Source: Rikenellaceae bacterium
Lineage (GTDB): Bacteria; Bacteroidota; Bacteroidia; Bacteroidales; Rikenellaceae
Assembly: GCA_020860245.1 (NCBI GenBank)
Contig: JAJBUQ010000004.1
Location: 34,326-98,325 of the forward strand
Direction of reading: 5' to 3'
Length of the DNA: 64,000 bases
Below are positions 9,594-18,406 of this stretch, one piece after another. A program made the position numbers and the translations under genes. The notes under the pieces are model-generated. The model was not told the DNA's origin. It worked only from the letters and a program-made list of their open reading frames with translations, and made no database searches. Every line of letters begins with the position of its first letter. Positions within the stretch are counted from its first letter, which is position 1.

Positions 9594-10790
9594 TCATTCT
9601 GTCAGTCGCTTCTCCCTGTAATACGGTGCGGAAACTATTCCGAAGTATACCGTACTCAGAATATATAAGCCCGAACAAAGTGCGAACAACCACTGGAAGT
9701 TGAGCTTGTCAATAAAGAATCCGCCCGCTGCGATTCCCAGCCCGATCCCCATATCCCAAAATGTAAAATAGGTGGCATTCGCAGTTCCACGCTGGTTATG
9801 ATGGCTGAGGTTTATGAACATGCTTTGGAATGCCGGATTGATATGTCCGTAGCCTGCGCCAGTTAGCAGAGCTATCAGATAAAGAAGCGGTACGCTCATA
9901 GACTTGAAGACAAACAATGTAAATGATACAATGAGCAATGCGCTGCCTATATATACTACTCTGACGATCTGTCCGTTGTTTATCGATTTTGCGGAGAAAA
10001 TTCTCGCACATATAATTCCTATGGAGAGGATAAGGAAGAAGATCCCCGCTTGTCCCGTGAGCCCTATATCTTCACAGTAGATCCCTATAAAATTAGAGAC
10101 CGCTCCGTAGCCGATTTCCTGTATGAATAATAATCCGACGCAAGGGAGAGCCCTGATAAGAATAAATCTGTCGAGAGACGTTTTAGCTGTCTGGACGTTC
10201 TGCCGGACGGGCTTCTTAATGGGTTTTATAAAAATTATGCAGATAAATCCGATAAGGCTTACTGCAAATGACAAAAGAAATACCGTATCGAATGGATGCT
10301 TCCCGAAGAGCCATAATCCGGTGAATGGTCCGGTAGCCATCGCGAGGCTTGCCGCCATACCGTAATATCCGATACCCTCCCCGCGACGCTCGGCAGGCAT
10401 AATATCCACTGCTACCGTACTGCCGCTTACGGTGCATATCCCGAATCCGAATCCGTGAAATATTCTCAAAAGAATGAACAGCATCAGCGATGCCGCTATC
10501 GCATAACCTGCGAATGCCGCGCAGAAGCATCCGTAACATAATAGATAGAGAGGCTTACGGCTGAATTTATCGACAAGATATCCGGAAAAAGGACGGATTA
10601 CCAATGCGGATATCGTATAAAGGGCGATCACGATGCCTGCGACAGTCTCCGTCGTACCCAGATTTGCGATAACGTAGAACGGAAGCACGGGAACAAGCGT
10701 ATAGAACGAGAAGAACATCAGTAGATTCGAGATAAACGCGAGAATAAAATCTTTTGTCCAGAGTGCCGGACGGCTAACGGTCTGTTCCAT
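9594..10790 (-). CDS. MFS transporter, drug/sugar efflux type
   Basis: The product has 398 residues and twelve predicted membrane helices. The MFS loop 2-3 signature lies near residue 75 (SGYLVDKFSRKPLYLL, corresponding to GxLaDrxGrkxxl). The ArsJ/AraJ-like short form without a large central loop suggests export of a small compound. The start overlaps the end of the marR-like gene by 17 bp, so the pair is co-transcribed and the transporter is probably controlled by that repressor. It converges on the AraC remnant with only 20 bp between the stops. Confidence 0.88.
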   Translation of the reverse strand: MEQTVSRPALWTKDFILAFISNLLMFFSFYTLVPVLPFYVIANLGTTETVAGIVIALYTISALVIRPFSGYLVDKFSRKPLYLLCYGCFCAAFAGYAIAASLMLFILLRIFHGFGFGICTVSGSTVAVDIMPAERRGEGIGYYGMAASLAMATGPFTGLWLFGKHPFDTVFLLSFAVSLIGFICIIFIKPIKKPVRQNVQTAKTSLDRFILIRALPCVGLLFIQEIGYGAVSNFIGIYCEDIGLTGQAGIFFLILSIGIICARIFSAKSINNGQIVRVVYIGSALLIVSFTLFVFKSMSVPLLYLIALLTGAGYGHINPAFQSMFINLSHHNQRGTANATYFTFWDMGIGLGIAAGGFFIDKLNFQWLFALCSGLYILSTVYFGIVSAPYYREKRLTE

Positions 10791-11229
10791 CGATCGATTC
10801 CTGTATTAAAAGTTGTTTTAAAGTCCTGCGTAGAGTATCGTGGTCCGTACCTGCAAAGAATATATCGTCGATACTCTTGGCGATCCTCTTGCCTTCCTCC
10901 GCCTTTGCCTCTCCTGCCGGTGTTATTTTAAGTACGAATGCACGATGATCGTTGACATGCGTCTCTTTATAAATTAAAGATTTGGAGATAAGTGTTTTGA
11001 CTACGTTGGAGACCATGGCTTTATCCAGTCTCCTACGGGCTGATATCGTCTGCTGGGTTACAAAATCTTCCGTTTGGCTTAATTCCAGTATTCCTGCCAA
11101 TATTACGAATTGAATATAAGTAAGATCGACTTTTTTCAGTGCTGAATTGATCAATCGTAGCTTAAGCAGTGAAGCCTGCATTAGAAGAAAACCGAGCTGT
11201 TCGTCAGGTTGTTCGATAGTATTCGCCAT
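10774..11229 (-). CDS. MarR-family transcriptional regulator
   Basis: The product has 151 residues from the chosen ATG at 11229. The longer frame, open to 11286, would place its start inside the promoter, so the internal ATG is preferred. It shows the MarR fold: an N-terminal helix for dimer contact, a winged helix-turn-helix (TQQTISARRRLDKAMVSNVV as the recognition region, then a wing with NDHRAFVLKITPAG), and a C-terminal dimer helix. NDxR is the family's wing signature. It is the first gene of an operon with the MFS transporter. A promoter and a candidate palindromic operator overlap its transcription start, which suggests autorepression relieved by a small ligand. Confidence 0.88.
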   Translation of the reverse strand: MANTIEQPDEQLGFLLMQASLLKLRLINSALKKVDLTYIQFVILAGILELSQTEDFVTQQTISARRRLDKAMVSNVVKTLISKSLIYKETHVNDHRAFVLKITPAGEAKAEEGKRIAKSIDDIFFAGTDHDTLRRTLKQLLIQESIDGTDR

Positions 11230-11230
11230 A

Positions 11231-11278
11231 CCGGAAAAATTATCCGGCAAATATAGTTGATGTTTAAAGCGTTTGCAA
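11231..11278 (-). promoter_or_regulatory. marR-MFS promoter with overlapping palindromic operator
   Basis: On the minus strand TTG (11278-11276), a 20-bp spacer and TATATTTG (11255-11248) match the Bacteroidota promoter. The inverted repeat CCGGA-N7-TCCGG (11231-11247) covers the expected transcription start, a usual MarR-type arrangement. Confidence 0.65.
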
Positions 11279-11386
11279 ATTTTCAAACTTCCCGGACTAT
11301 TACGGATTATATATACATGATGTCCGGTCTATACAGAATTTTTGAAATAATCGACTTAGTCCAAACTAATTTACTACTCTAACGTT

Positions 11387-11394
11387 TAACTTTG
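11387..11394 (+). promoter_or_regulatory. -7 element (TAACTTTG) directly before hydE
   Basis: It matches TAnnTTTG and ends only four bases before the hydE ATG. If used, the transcript would be leaderless or nearly so. No clear TTG lies at the right distance. Confidence 0.4.
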
Positions 11395-11398
11395 CACG

Positions 11399-12480
11399 AT
11401 GAAGAATTTTAAGGATATTCTGAACAGCAATTCATTTGACAGAGACGATATTGTCCGCATGCTGTCCGCTCAGGGGGAAGAATACTCTATTCTTATGGCT
11501 GAATCCGCATCCGTGAGCGAAGAGGTGTTTGGTAAAAAAATCTGGTTCAGAGGATTGATAGAATTTTCCAATATATGCGTTAAGGACTGTTTCTACTGCG
11601 GTATCCGTCGGAGCAACCGGAATATCAATCGATACTCTTTGACTGACGGGGAGATATTGTCCGCCGCCCGGTTCGCTCATGAGAATGGTTACGGATCTGT
11701 GGTTCTTCAGGGCGGAGAGATCAGGACTAAAAGGTTCGCCGACAGGATTACGTCGCTCGTAAGATCGATAAAGCAAATGAGTGACGGTAGACTCGGGATC
11801 ACCCTGTCGCTCGGAGAGCAGGATAAAGAGATATATCGGGAGTGGTTCGATGCCGGAGCGCACCGTTATCTTCTGCGCGTAGAGACCTCTAACCCCGGAC
11901 TTTATTCTGTTATTCACCCGCACGACTGTCTGCACAGATTCGATAAACGCGTGGACTGCCTGAACCATCTTAAGGAGATCGGTTATCAGACAGGTACGGG
12001 AGTTATGATAGGACTCCCTGGCCAGACTGTTGAGGACCTTGCGGACGATATATTGTTCTTTAAACGCGTAGACGTCGATATGGTGGGTATGGGGCCGTAT
12101 ATCGAACACTCCGATACTCCATTGTATGGACGCCGCAGCATACTACTTACCCTCGGAGAGAGATTCACGCCACCCTTAAAATGATTGCCGTCCTGCGGAT
12201 AGTTATGAAAGATATAAATATTGCCGCTGCAACTGCGCTGCAGGCGATCGACCCGCTGGGAAGGGAGAAGGGGGTCAAAGCAGGAGCCAATATCGTGATG
12301 CCGAATATAACCCCCGGATCATACCGTAACGATTATTTCTTATATGAAAATAAGCCCTGTGTGGATGAGGAACCGGAGGAATGTCTCGGTTGCCTCGATG
12401 CGAGGTTCTCGATGACCGGGCATAAAGTGATATATGGCGATTGGGGTGATTCCATACATTTTAAGAAAAAAGATCGATAA
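11399..12480 (+). pseudogene. hydE: [FeFe]-hydrogenase maturase HydE (radical SAM), frameshifted
   Basis: The first 261 codons encode the radical SAM core of HydE. The cluster motif CVKDCFYCGIR (CX3CX2C) is near residue 60, then a GGE-like motif (LQGGEIRT) and a GLPGQT motif near residue 207. That frame stops at 12182. The remaining C-terminal domain lies in the -1 frame (MIAVLRI...NIAAATALQAI...GANIVMPNITP...Y.LYENKPC...GDWGDS) to 12480. The continuous protein of about 360 residues fits HydE. Loss of one base around 12166-12172 explains the break: the downstream frame reads Ala-Thr-Leu-Lys-Met before MIAVLRI, close to the family's TLTLKM. HydE helps build the dithiomethylamine ligand of the H cluster with HydF and HydG, neither of which is in this window. 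The two frames overlap as ATGA, so two separate chains are conceivable. Confidence 0.85.
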
Positions 12481-12597
12481 ACATGGAAATTTTATCCTAA
12501 AATGTCAAAATCGTAATCATAATGTTTAAAATGGGAATTGACGGGTAAATAAATAATCCGGAAATTTGCTCCCTGATTTTATAATCTAATATAAATT

Positions 12598-14304
12598 ATG
12601 ATGAAAAACCTTTTATTCAAATTGGCAATGTTAATGGTGCCGGTTACCATGATTTTCAGTTTTTATTCGTGCAGCGACGACGATGATGTCGATGAAGTAC
12701 AGTATCCTACCAATATTCTCACCTTCGTGTTCGAAGATGCGGAGTATATCGCGTCACAGCCGGTGATCGATCAAGAAGCCGGAACGATAAAATTTGTGGT
12801 TAATTCCGATGCTCCCAAAGAAGAACTGCTCCTTACCCCTACCATCACTATCTCCTCTGATTGCACAGTCTCTCCTGCGTCGGGAGAAGAGGTGGACTTT
12901 GCCGGAGAAGGGGTGGTTTATACGGTGTCTTCCACCCTCTCGAAAGATTCTAAAAATTACACGGTATCTTATACCCGCAACGCGTACTCCGATGCCGCTA
13001 TACTCGAATTGAGATTCGAAGACGAAGTAGTTATCGACAGGGATAATATCGTAATACCGGAAGAAGGAACCGATATCGTATTCCATGTCGCTTCGTCAGC
13101 GGAGCAGTCTCAACTAAAAGCGCTTACACCGGTATTTACCGTGTCCGAAGGAGCTGTTGTGGTATTTGACGGAACTGTCGTAGAGGAAGGCGACACGTTC
13201 GACTTCTCAGGGGATCCGCTTTTATTTACCGTAGTGTCGGAGAACGGAGAGAATGAAACGGAGTATACCATCGGTGCGGTAATTCTTAACGGAGACGCAT
13301 TGATACAATCGTTGGTAATCGAGGATCCGGACGGCATAGTAGTTTTACAGCCTGAATTTACGGAACTCGACTTCGATATAGTGTTTTATATCGACGATGA
13401 AGCAACCGTAGATCAAATAGCCAACCTCTATCCGGTAATAACACTGCCTGTGGGTGCGGTGATGACAGAAATTCCCGACAGGCCGTTCGCAGGGGCGGAA
13501 GCTGTGGAATTCACCGTAACTTCCGAGGATGAGACCGAATCTAACGATTATACAATCAGGTACATGAGAGCCAATTCCGTGGCTTACGACTTTGAAGAGT
13601 GGGAAACCAAAAGATATCTTCTTGTTTCATGGCTTGCACCGACAGGATGGGCGACAAATAACGAAGCGATGGCTAATTACTCTTCGAGCTACCGAAACAC
13701 ACACGGATGGTCCATTACACGAAGTGAAGACAGTCGTTCCGGTTACGCACTTAAACTCGAAACAAACGAAAGCCTCAATCCCGGAGGACTGGCAGCTTCG
13801 CAAGTTCCCGGTGTTACTGCCGCAAGTGTTTATCTGGGTGATTTTTCAGCTCTTCGCGGTATAGGCGGAGATTCGATGCAGACGACGCACTTCGGAGTGG
13901 AATATGCACACAATCCTCTCAAAGTTACAGGATATTACAAATACACCCCTGGCCCAGTGTTCTACAATAACAAAGAGATCGATCCATCCGGAAGGGCGGA
14001 TATGATGGCGGTAACCGCTGTATTGTTTGAAAAATCGGAAGAAAACAACTGGCTGGACGGCAGTCAGATCAACGATAATTCGGACAAGATTGTCGCATTC
14101 GGACAGTTTACGAGCGGAGAGGAAGTTACGGAATATAAATTCTTCGAAGTCAACTTCGACTGGAAGGATGGACGTTCGTATGATCCGGAGCAGGAATATA
14201 TGATCTCAATAGTCTTCTCGTCGAGCGCGGACGGAGCTAATTTTAATGCTGCGCCGGAGAGTCAGCTCTATATAGACGATGTCAAACTATATTATCTCGA
14301 TTAA
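12598..14304 (+). CDS. Surface lipoprotein with Ig-like repeats and a C-terminal PCMD domain
   Basis: The product has 568 residues with a lipoprotein signal (SFYSC, Cys near residue 25) followed by Ser-Asp-Asp-Asp-Asp, an export signal for the cell surface. Three repeats of about 95 residues follow (roughly 38-125, 130-228, 235-325). Each ends in a pattern like V.Y.VSS....NYTVSY or EYTI, as in DUF5018-like beta-sandwich modules. The C-terminal 235 residues match the putative carbohydrate metabolism domain (PCMD): WATN..., NTHGWSITRSEDSRSG.ALKLET, an Asn/Gly-rich loop, and a closing QLYIDDVKLYY strand. Such proteins are thought to bind glycans or other outer polymers. No SusC/D or glycoside hydrolase genes are nearby. 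A good terminator follows. Confidence 0.85.
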   Translation: MMKNLLFKLAMLMVPVTMIFSFYSCSDDDDVDEVQYPTNILTFVFEDAEYIASQPVIDQEAGTIKFVVNSDAPKEELLLTPTITISSDCTVSPASGEEVDFAGEGVVYTVSSTLSKDSKNYTVSYTRNAYSDAAILELRFEDEVVIDRDNIVIPEEGTDIVFHVASSAEQSQLKALTPVFTVSEGAVVVFDGTVVEEGDTFDFSGDPLLFTVVSENGENETEYTIGAVILNGDALIQSLVIEDPDGIVVLQPEFTELDFDIVFYIDDEATVDQIANLYPVITLPVGAVMTEIPDRPFAGAEAVEFTVTSEDETESNDYTIRYMRANSVAYDFEEWETKRYLLVSWLAPTGWATNNEAMANYSSSYRNTHGWSITRSEDSRSGYALKLETNESLNPGGLAASQVPGVTAASVYLGDFSALRGIGGDSMQTTHFGVEYAHNPLKVTGYYKYTPGPVFYNNKEIDPSGRADMMAVTAVLFEKSEENNWLDGSQINDNSDKIVAFGQFTSGEEVTEYKFFEVNFDWKDGRSYDPEQEYMISIVFSSSADGANFNAAPESQLYIDDVKLYYLD

Positions 14305-14331
14305 TTAATTCGGCATAAAATTTTTAAAGTT

Positions 14332-14363
14332 AAACATCTACGGAATTAACCGTAGATGTTTTT
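14332..14363 (+). terminator. Terminator of the PCMD lipoprotein gene
   Basis: A 12-bp stem (14332-14343 with 14350-14361) and a 6-nt loop are followed by T5. Confidence 0.9.
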
Positions 14364-14605
14364 ATTTGTCTTGTCCGGAATATATGTCAAGTAAAGTCAG
14401 TGTAATATTTAATACGGATATTAATCTGCAAATCATATCGGATCTATTGCGAAAGAATTATCCAGTGAATATTATTCGTGTCGTTATGTGCGGGAAGTTT
14501 CTCAATAGAGGCTGTTTGTCGGATCCGTTCGTGTATCATGTCGGATATAGTAGCATTCTTACACTTCGTACACAAATAAATAATATATTTTAATTGAGAA
14601 ATATG

Positions 14606-14642
14606 AAAAAACGCCTAACCGTTTATTCTCAAACGATTAGGC
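14606..14642 (-). terminator. Displaced original terminator of tRNA-Leu
   Basis: The stem pairs 14613-14624 with 14631-14642 (11 of 12 bp). Read on the minus strand a T6 tail follows. No minus-strand gene now lies directly upstream. It sits beside attL, where the end of the tRNA-Leu transcript would be if the 11-kb element were removed. Confidence 0.7.
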
Positions 14643-14652
14643 ATTTTAAATG

Positions 14653-14671
14653 GTGCCCAGGATGAGACTCG
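14653..14671. repeat. attL core repeat
   Basis: This copy of the last 18-19 bases of tRNA-Leu (minus strand) matches 25645-25663 with one T/C difference. The sequence next to it no longer resembles a tRNA. Confidence 0.88.
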
Positions 14672-14791
14672 CAGAATACAAAACCACCCAAAACTTTAAA
14701 ATCAAAATAATTTTTTATTATTCTATATATTAGCTGTTTACGTTTGTTTTGTTTGAATTGCTTTTGAAGCAAATTTGATCATTTTTGCAAT

Positions 14792-14811
14792 TTGCGGTCG
14801 CGGTGCGGTCG
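14792..14811. repeat. Left paired TGCGGTCG repeat, candidate recombinase arm site
   Basis: Two copies of TGCGGTCG (14793-14800 and 14804-14811) lie 11 bp apart, one helical turn. The whole 20-bp block is identical to 25577-25596 near the other end. Confidence 0.75.
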
Positions 14812-14818
14812 CAGAAAT

Positions 14819-14849
14819 TTGTTAGTTCAGAAACTATTACCTATGTTTG
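14819..14849 (+). promoter_or_regulatory. Promoter of the element's recombinase
   Basis: TTG (14819-14821), 20 bp and TATGTTTG (14842-14849) fit the Bacteroidota consensus. It overlaps the region next to the arm-type repeat, so recombinase binding could repress its own gene. Confidence 0.6.
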
Positions 14850-14872
14850 CCATGAAGAAAAACTTTTATTTT

Positions 14873-16252
14873 ATGGCGGCTACAACATATTTACTCACCA
14901 AAACAGCTAACAGCGCGGGAGAGTGCCAAATCATTTTGCGCACTTATATTCGACATGACTACCGTATGCGAATCCAATCCCGTATCTGGATAAACCCTAA
15001 GCGTTGGGGTAAAAAGAATTCTATCACTATTCCCGCTACCCCCGGAGAAGAACAGGAACAGCTGATCGAAAAGAAAGAATTACTATTAAAACTGACCCGG
15101 TACATAGAAGATGAACTTAAGCATGTAGAAGATAAAAGTTCCTTAGATCGGACGTGGGGAGAGAAGAAAGTAGCGGCATTTTATAAACCCGCCAAAGCAA
15201 CTAAAGAACGAGTTAAAGATTTTTTCGACATCGCTGCAGATTATCTTACCAAACATAAGCTGTCGGAATCGCGCATCAAGCATTTTAATGTTCTTATCCG
15301 TTGCATAAAACGGTACGAGCTATATAAACGGGCCACGGGTAGCCGGTCTTTCAAATTAAATATAGCTACTCTATCATACGACCAGCTTGCGGATATTGAA
15401 TACTTTCTAACTAATGAGCGGGAAGTTTTTAAATCACATCCCGAAATATACGATGCCATTCCGTATTTGACAAAACAGTCCAAAAAGACTTACAAGCCCA
15501 AAAAAGAGAGCGACAAACTTAAAGGAATGCCGAAAGAGCGCGGACAGAACTACATCTCTGATATGATGACAAGGTTCCGGTCTTTCATAATCTGGGCGAA
15601 TGACAACGAATATACCACTAATAATCCTTTCAAAAACTACTCTGTCGGTGAAAGCGTGTACGGTACGCCTATCTATATAAGCAACGATGAGAGAAAAAAA
15701 CTCTATGAGACCGATATGTCGGATATTCCCTCGGTTGCCGTTCAACGTGATATTTTTGTTTTTCAATGCTTGATCGGTTGCCGAGTTAGTGACCTCTATA
15801 AATTTACATGGAAGAATGTTATTAACGGAGCCATTGAGTATATCCCTAAGAAAACCCGCGAAGATAGGGTGCAAACCGTCCGAGTCCCATTGAGCGACAC
15901 GGCCAAAGAAATTTTGGAACGTTACCGTGATCCGCACAGGGAAAGTCTTTTGCCTTTTATTTCATCGCAGAAATATAACGACAATATTAAGGAGGCTTTT
16001 AAGAAAGCAGATCTTGACCGAATGGTTAAGGTCATCGACCAACGGACACGGCAGGAAGTTCAAAAGCCGATTTATGAGGTCGCGTCTTCGCACATGGCCC
16101 GGAGAAGTTTCATCGGGAACATTTATAAGCAGGTGAAAGATCCTAACCTGGTCGGGGCGTTGAGCGGCCACAAAGAGGGGAGTAAGGCTTTCGCGCGTTA
16201 CCGCGATATCGACGAGGATATGAAAAAAGAGTTGATAGGATTTTTGGAATAA
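14873..16252 (+). CDS. Tyrosine recombinase (integrase) of the element
   Basis: The product has about 459 residues from the chosen ATG at 14873. An ATG at 14852 is possible but too close to the expected transcription start. Near the N-terminus is an arm-binding-like region (ECQIILRTYIRHDYRMRIQSRIWINPKRW). A SAM-like core-binding domain follows, with KERVKDFFDIAADYLTKHKLSESRIKHF, then the catalytic domain. All key residues are seen: the first Arg in LIGCRVSDLY, HMARR as the H-x-x-R box, the His of LSGHKEGSK, and the Tyr of ARYRDIDE near the end. It should catalyse site-specific insertion into and excision from the tRNA-Leu att site. Confidence 0.93.
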   Translation: MAATTYLLTKTANSAGECQIILRTYIRHDYRMRIQSRIWINPKRWGKKNSITIPATPGEEQEQLIEKKELLLKLTRYIEDELKHVEDKSSLDRTWGEKKVAAFYKPAKATKERVKDFFDIAADYLTKHKLSESRIKHFNVLIRCIKRYELYKRATGSRSFKLNIATLSYDQLADIEYFLTNEREVFKSHPEIYDAIPYLTKQSKKTYKPKKESDKLKGMPKERGQNYISDMMTRFRSFIIWANDNEYTTNNPFKNYSVGESVYGTPIYISNDERKKLYETDMSDIPSVAVQRDIFVFQCLIGCRVSDLYKFTWKNVINGAIEYIPKKTREDRVQTVRVPLSDTAKEILERYRDPHRESLLPFISSQKYNDNIKEAFKKADLDRMVKVIDQRTRQEVQKPIYEVASSHMARRSFIGNIYKQVKDPNLVGALSGHKEGSKAFARYRDIDEDMKKELIGFLE

Positions 16253-16300
16253 AGCCATGCAATCATTTAATTACAACAATTTTTAAACATTCCAGGTAAT

Positions 16301-17275
16301 ATGAGCATAGAAGAAATTATTCTATATCAAACTCCAGATGGCAATACCGAACTTGATGTTACAATTGAGGGTGAAACAGTTTGGCTTTCTATGAATCAAC
16401 TTGCAACTCTTTTTGATAAGGATAAATCTGTTATTTCTCGACACATATCTAATGTCTTTAAAGAGGGAGAGTTAGAAAGAGATTCAGTTGTTGCAAAAAA
16501 TGCAACAACTGCTACCGACGGTAAAACATATCTTGTAGATTATTATAATCTTGATGTTATTATATCCGTCGGCTATCGTGTTAAATCACAGCGAGGTACT
16601 CAATTCCGCATATGGGCTAACCGTGTACTGAAAGAGTATCTTGTTAAAGGGTATGCAATAAATCATAAAATCCAGTCCGAGCAACTGGAGGAGATGAAAA
16701 ATGCGGTACGCTTGATCTCGAATGTTCTCGATTCGCAATCCTTATCCGGGGATGAGGCAACCGGTTTACTAAAAGTTATCCGCGATTATACATATGCGCT
16801 CGATACTTTGGATCGTTACGACTATCAGGAACTCACTATTGAGAATACCACCATTGAAGAACCGTTCCGGGCCACATACGAATCGGCCATGAAAGCTATC
16901 GGGGAATTGCGGGTTAAATTTGGTAGTGGCGGTTTGTTCGGTAACGAAAAGGACGGCTCGTTTAAAAGCTCTATCAATACTATTTATCAAACATTCGACG
17001 GACAGGAACTATATCCGAGCATCGAGGAAAAGGCGGCAATGCTCCTTTATCTAATCGTAAAAAATCATTCATTCTCCGATGGGAATAAGCGTATAGCCGC
17101 GTTCCTGTTCTTATGGTTTCTCGAAAAGAACGGTATCTTATACCGACAGGATTCGACACAGCTAATTGCCAATAATACGCTTGTCGCCCTTACATTGATG
17201 ATAGCCGAGAGTAATCCGGAAGAGATGGATGCTATGGTAAAAGTCGTTGTGAATCTGATTAATAAGTGCAATTAA
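16301..17275 (+). CDS. RhuM-family protein with C-terminal Fic/Doc domain
   Basis: The product has 324 residues. The first 120 or so match RhuM (virulence protein/phage-type DNA-binding region: ILYQTPDG..., VWLSMNQLATLFDKDKSVI, YNLDVIISVGYRVKSQRGTQFRIWA). The C-terminal half is a Fic/Doc fold with the active-site loop HSFSDGNKR near residue 255. This is the Doc-type form, with Lys in place of the second Gly of classical Fic. Doc phosphorylates EF-Tu and Fic proteins AMPylate targets; which applies here cannot be told. Such fusions are common in mobile islands of gut Bacteroidales. No separate antitoxin is seen next to it, so the RhuM part may serve control. Confidence 0.85.
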   Translation: MSIEEIILYQTPDGNTELDVTIEGETVWLSMNQLATLFDKDKSVISRHISNVFKEGELERDSVVAKNATTATDGKTYLVDYYNLDVIISVGYRVKSQRGTQFRIWANRVLKEYLVKGYAINHKIQSEQLEEMKNAVRLISNVLDSQSLSGDEATGLLKVIRDYTYALDTLDRYDYQELTIENTTIEEPFRATYESAMKAIGELRVKFGSGGLFGNEKDGSFKSSINTIYQTFDGQELYPSIEEKAAMLLYLIVKNHSFSDGNKRIAAFLFLWFLEKNGILYRQDSTQLIANNTLVALTLMIAESNPEEMDAMVKVVVNLINKCN

Positions 17276-17300
17276 ATATACTATTAACCTAAAATAAGCC

Positions 17301-17558
17301 ATGACAAAGACCGATGCTATAAAAATTTTCGAGGACAAGAAAGTCCGCTCCGTTTGGGATGCAGATCAGGAGAAATGGTATATATCAATAGTTGATGTAG
17401 TGGGTGTGATTACTGAAAGTGCGAACCCGAATAACTATTGGAAAATTCTGAAAAACAGGCTGAAGAAAGAGGGAAGTGAGTTGGTTACAAATTGTAACCA
17501 ACTGAAAATGCAGTCCGCCGCCGGCAAGTTTTATAAAACCGATGTGGCTGAAGGATAA
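17301..17558 (+). pseudogene. Truncated BRO-N antirepressor-like gene
   Basis: The 85 codons encode the start of a BRO-N/prophage antirepressor protein (KIFEDKKVRSVWDADQEKWYIS followed by VVDVVGVITES.NP..YW, then LKKEGSELVTNCNQLKM). The frame ends right after KTDVAEG. In relatives this domain runs on through ADT..LFRLIQSIPS and a further 150 or more residues. The stop is therefore premature and the rest is absent downstream. It lies between the RhuM-Fic gene and a membrane protein gene and looks like a deletion remnant. Confidence 0.7.
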
Positions 17559-17602
17559 ATAGCGGTTGTTAATTTCCTACATTACAGCTATATTTAGGCG
17601 AA

Positions 17603-18208
17603 ATGGTAAAGAAAGACAAATATATCCCGTGGGTTGGAGCAGGAATCGCCGCATTGATTTTAGCTTCTATCGGTCGCTATATTGCTTTACGTAACGATGC
17701 AGATACCGACACGGCTAATCTCGTATTTATTATTGTTCTGGTCAGTATTTGTCTGCTTTATGTGCTTTGCATTGAAGTTTTGGAGCCTATTTTCAAAGCG
17801 GTATTAAAACGCATTAAAGTAATACCTAAGTATCGGCCGTCATTATCGGAAGATTCCGAATTGAGAAAAAAGATCGATTCTTTTTGTAGATATTCCGATG
17901 AAGTTTTAAATGGCTATGTCCCGGAAGCCGACTTAACTTTATTGTATCGCTATATAGAGCAGTATGCTCAGGGGTGTTACGATGACATTCATCAAAAAAT
18001 TAACACTACCGGACTTGATAATTTTGAATTATATCATTACGGTTGGAATATTTGGAATCATTTTGATGTAATGCTTCAGCCCGAAACAGCCGATTGGCTT
18101 ATAAAAGTATTTGTGCAATTGGACGGTTCAAAGAGAAGTATCTACAAAAAATTCAAAAATGATGAACGGGTTACATATAAAATTCCGATAGAGCCGAACA
18201 TCAAATAG
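17603..18208 (+). CDS. Small membrane protein of unknown function
   Basis: The product has 201 residues. Two membrane helices are clear (about residues 10-28 and 40-63, the second ending near a short positive segment KRIKVIPK). A soluble C-terminal part of about 130 residues is rich in Tyr, Trp and Asp (YHYGWNIWNHFDVMLQPETADWLIKVF). I recognise no family. It is followed at once by a terminator. Two-helix proteins with a soluble tail can be effectors or immunity proteins in defence islands, but nothing here proves that. Confidence 0.65.
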   Translation: MVKKDKYIPWVGAGIAALILASIGRYIALRNDADTDTANLVFIIVLVSICLLYVLCIEVLEPIFKAVLKRIKVIPKYRPSLSEDSELRKKIDSFCRYSDEVLNGYVPEADLTLLYRYIEQYAQGCYDDIHQKINTTGLDNFELYHYGWNIWNHFDVMLQPETADWLIKVFVQLDGSKRSIYKKFKNDERVTYKIPIEPNIK

Positions 18209-18229
18209 AATTATATTAAATCATTATGA

Positions 18230-18260
18230 AAGGGATTTACAGAAATGTAAATCCCCTTTT
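18230..18260 (+). terminator. Terminator after the small membrane protein gene
   Basis: A 9-bp stem (18232-18240 with 18247-18255) and a 6-nt loop are followed by a short T run. Confidence 0.8.
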
Positions 18261-18406
18261 GCGTTTATATACATCAAAATCAAAAGTTTATAATGGGATT
18301 TTGAGTCTCCCAAGAAAATCTTTTTCCCCGAAAAATCTCCTAATACTATTGCCGTCGGAACCGAGCGAAAATCGTTCGGAGAATTAATTTCTAAATAGTA
18401 TTTACC

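Noticed and set aside
12172..12184. Programmed -1 frameshifting in hydE
   Set aside because: There is no X-XXY-YYZ heptamer and no known precedent in hydE; a lost base gives a better family match just upstream (Ala-Thr-Leu-Lys-Met).
14366..14593. A 75-codon frame after the PCMD lipoprotein gene
   Set aside because: It lies between the terminator and attL, has no likeness to any family and an unusual composition.
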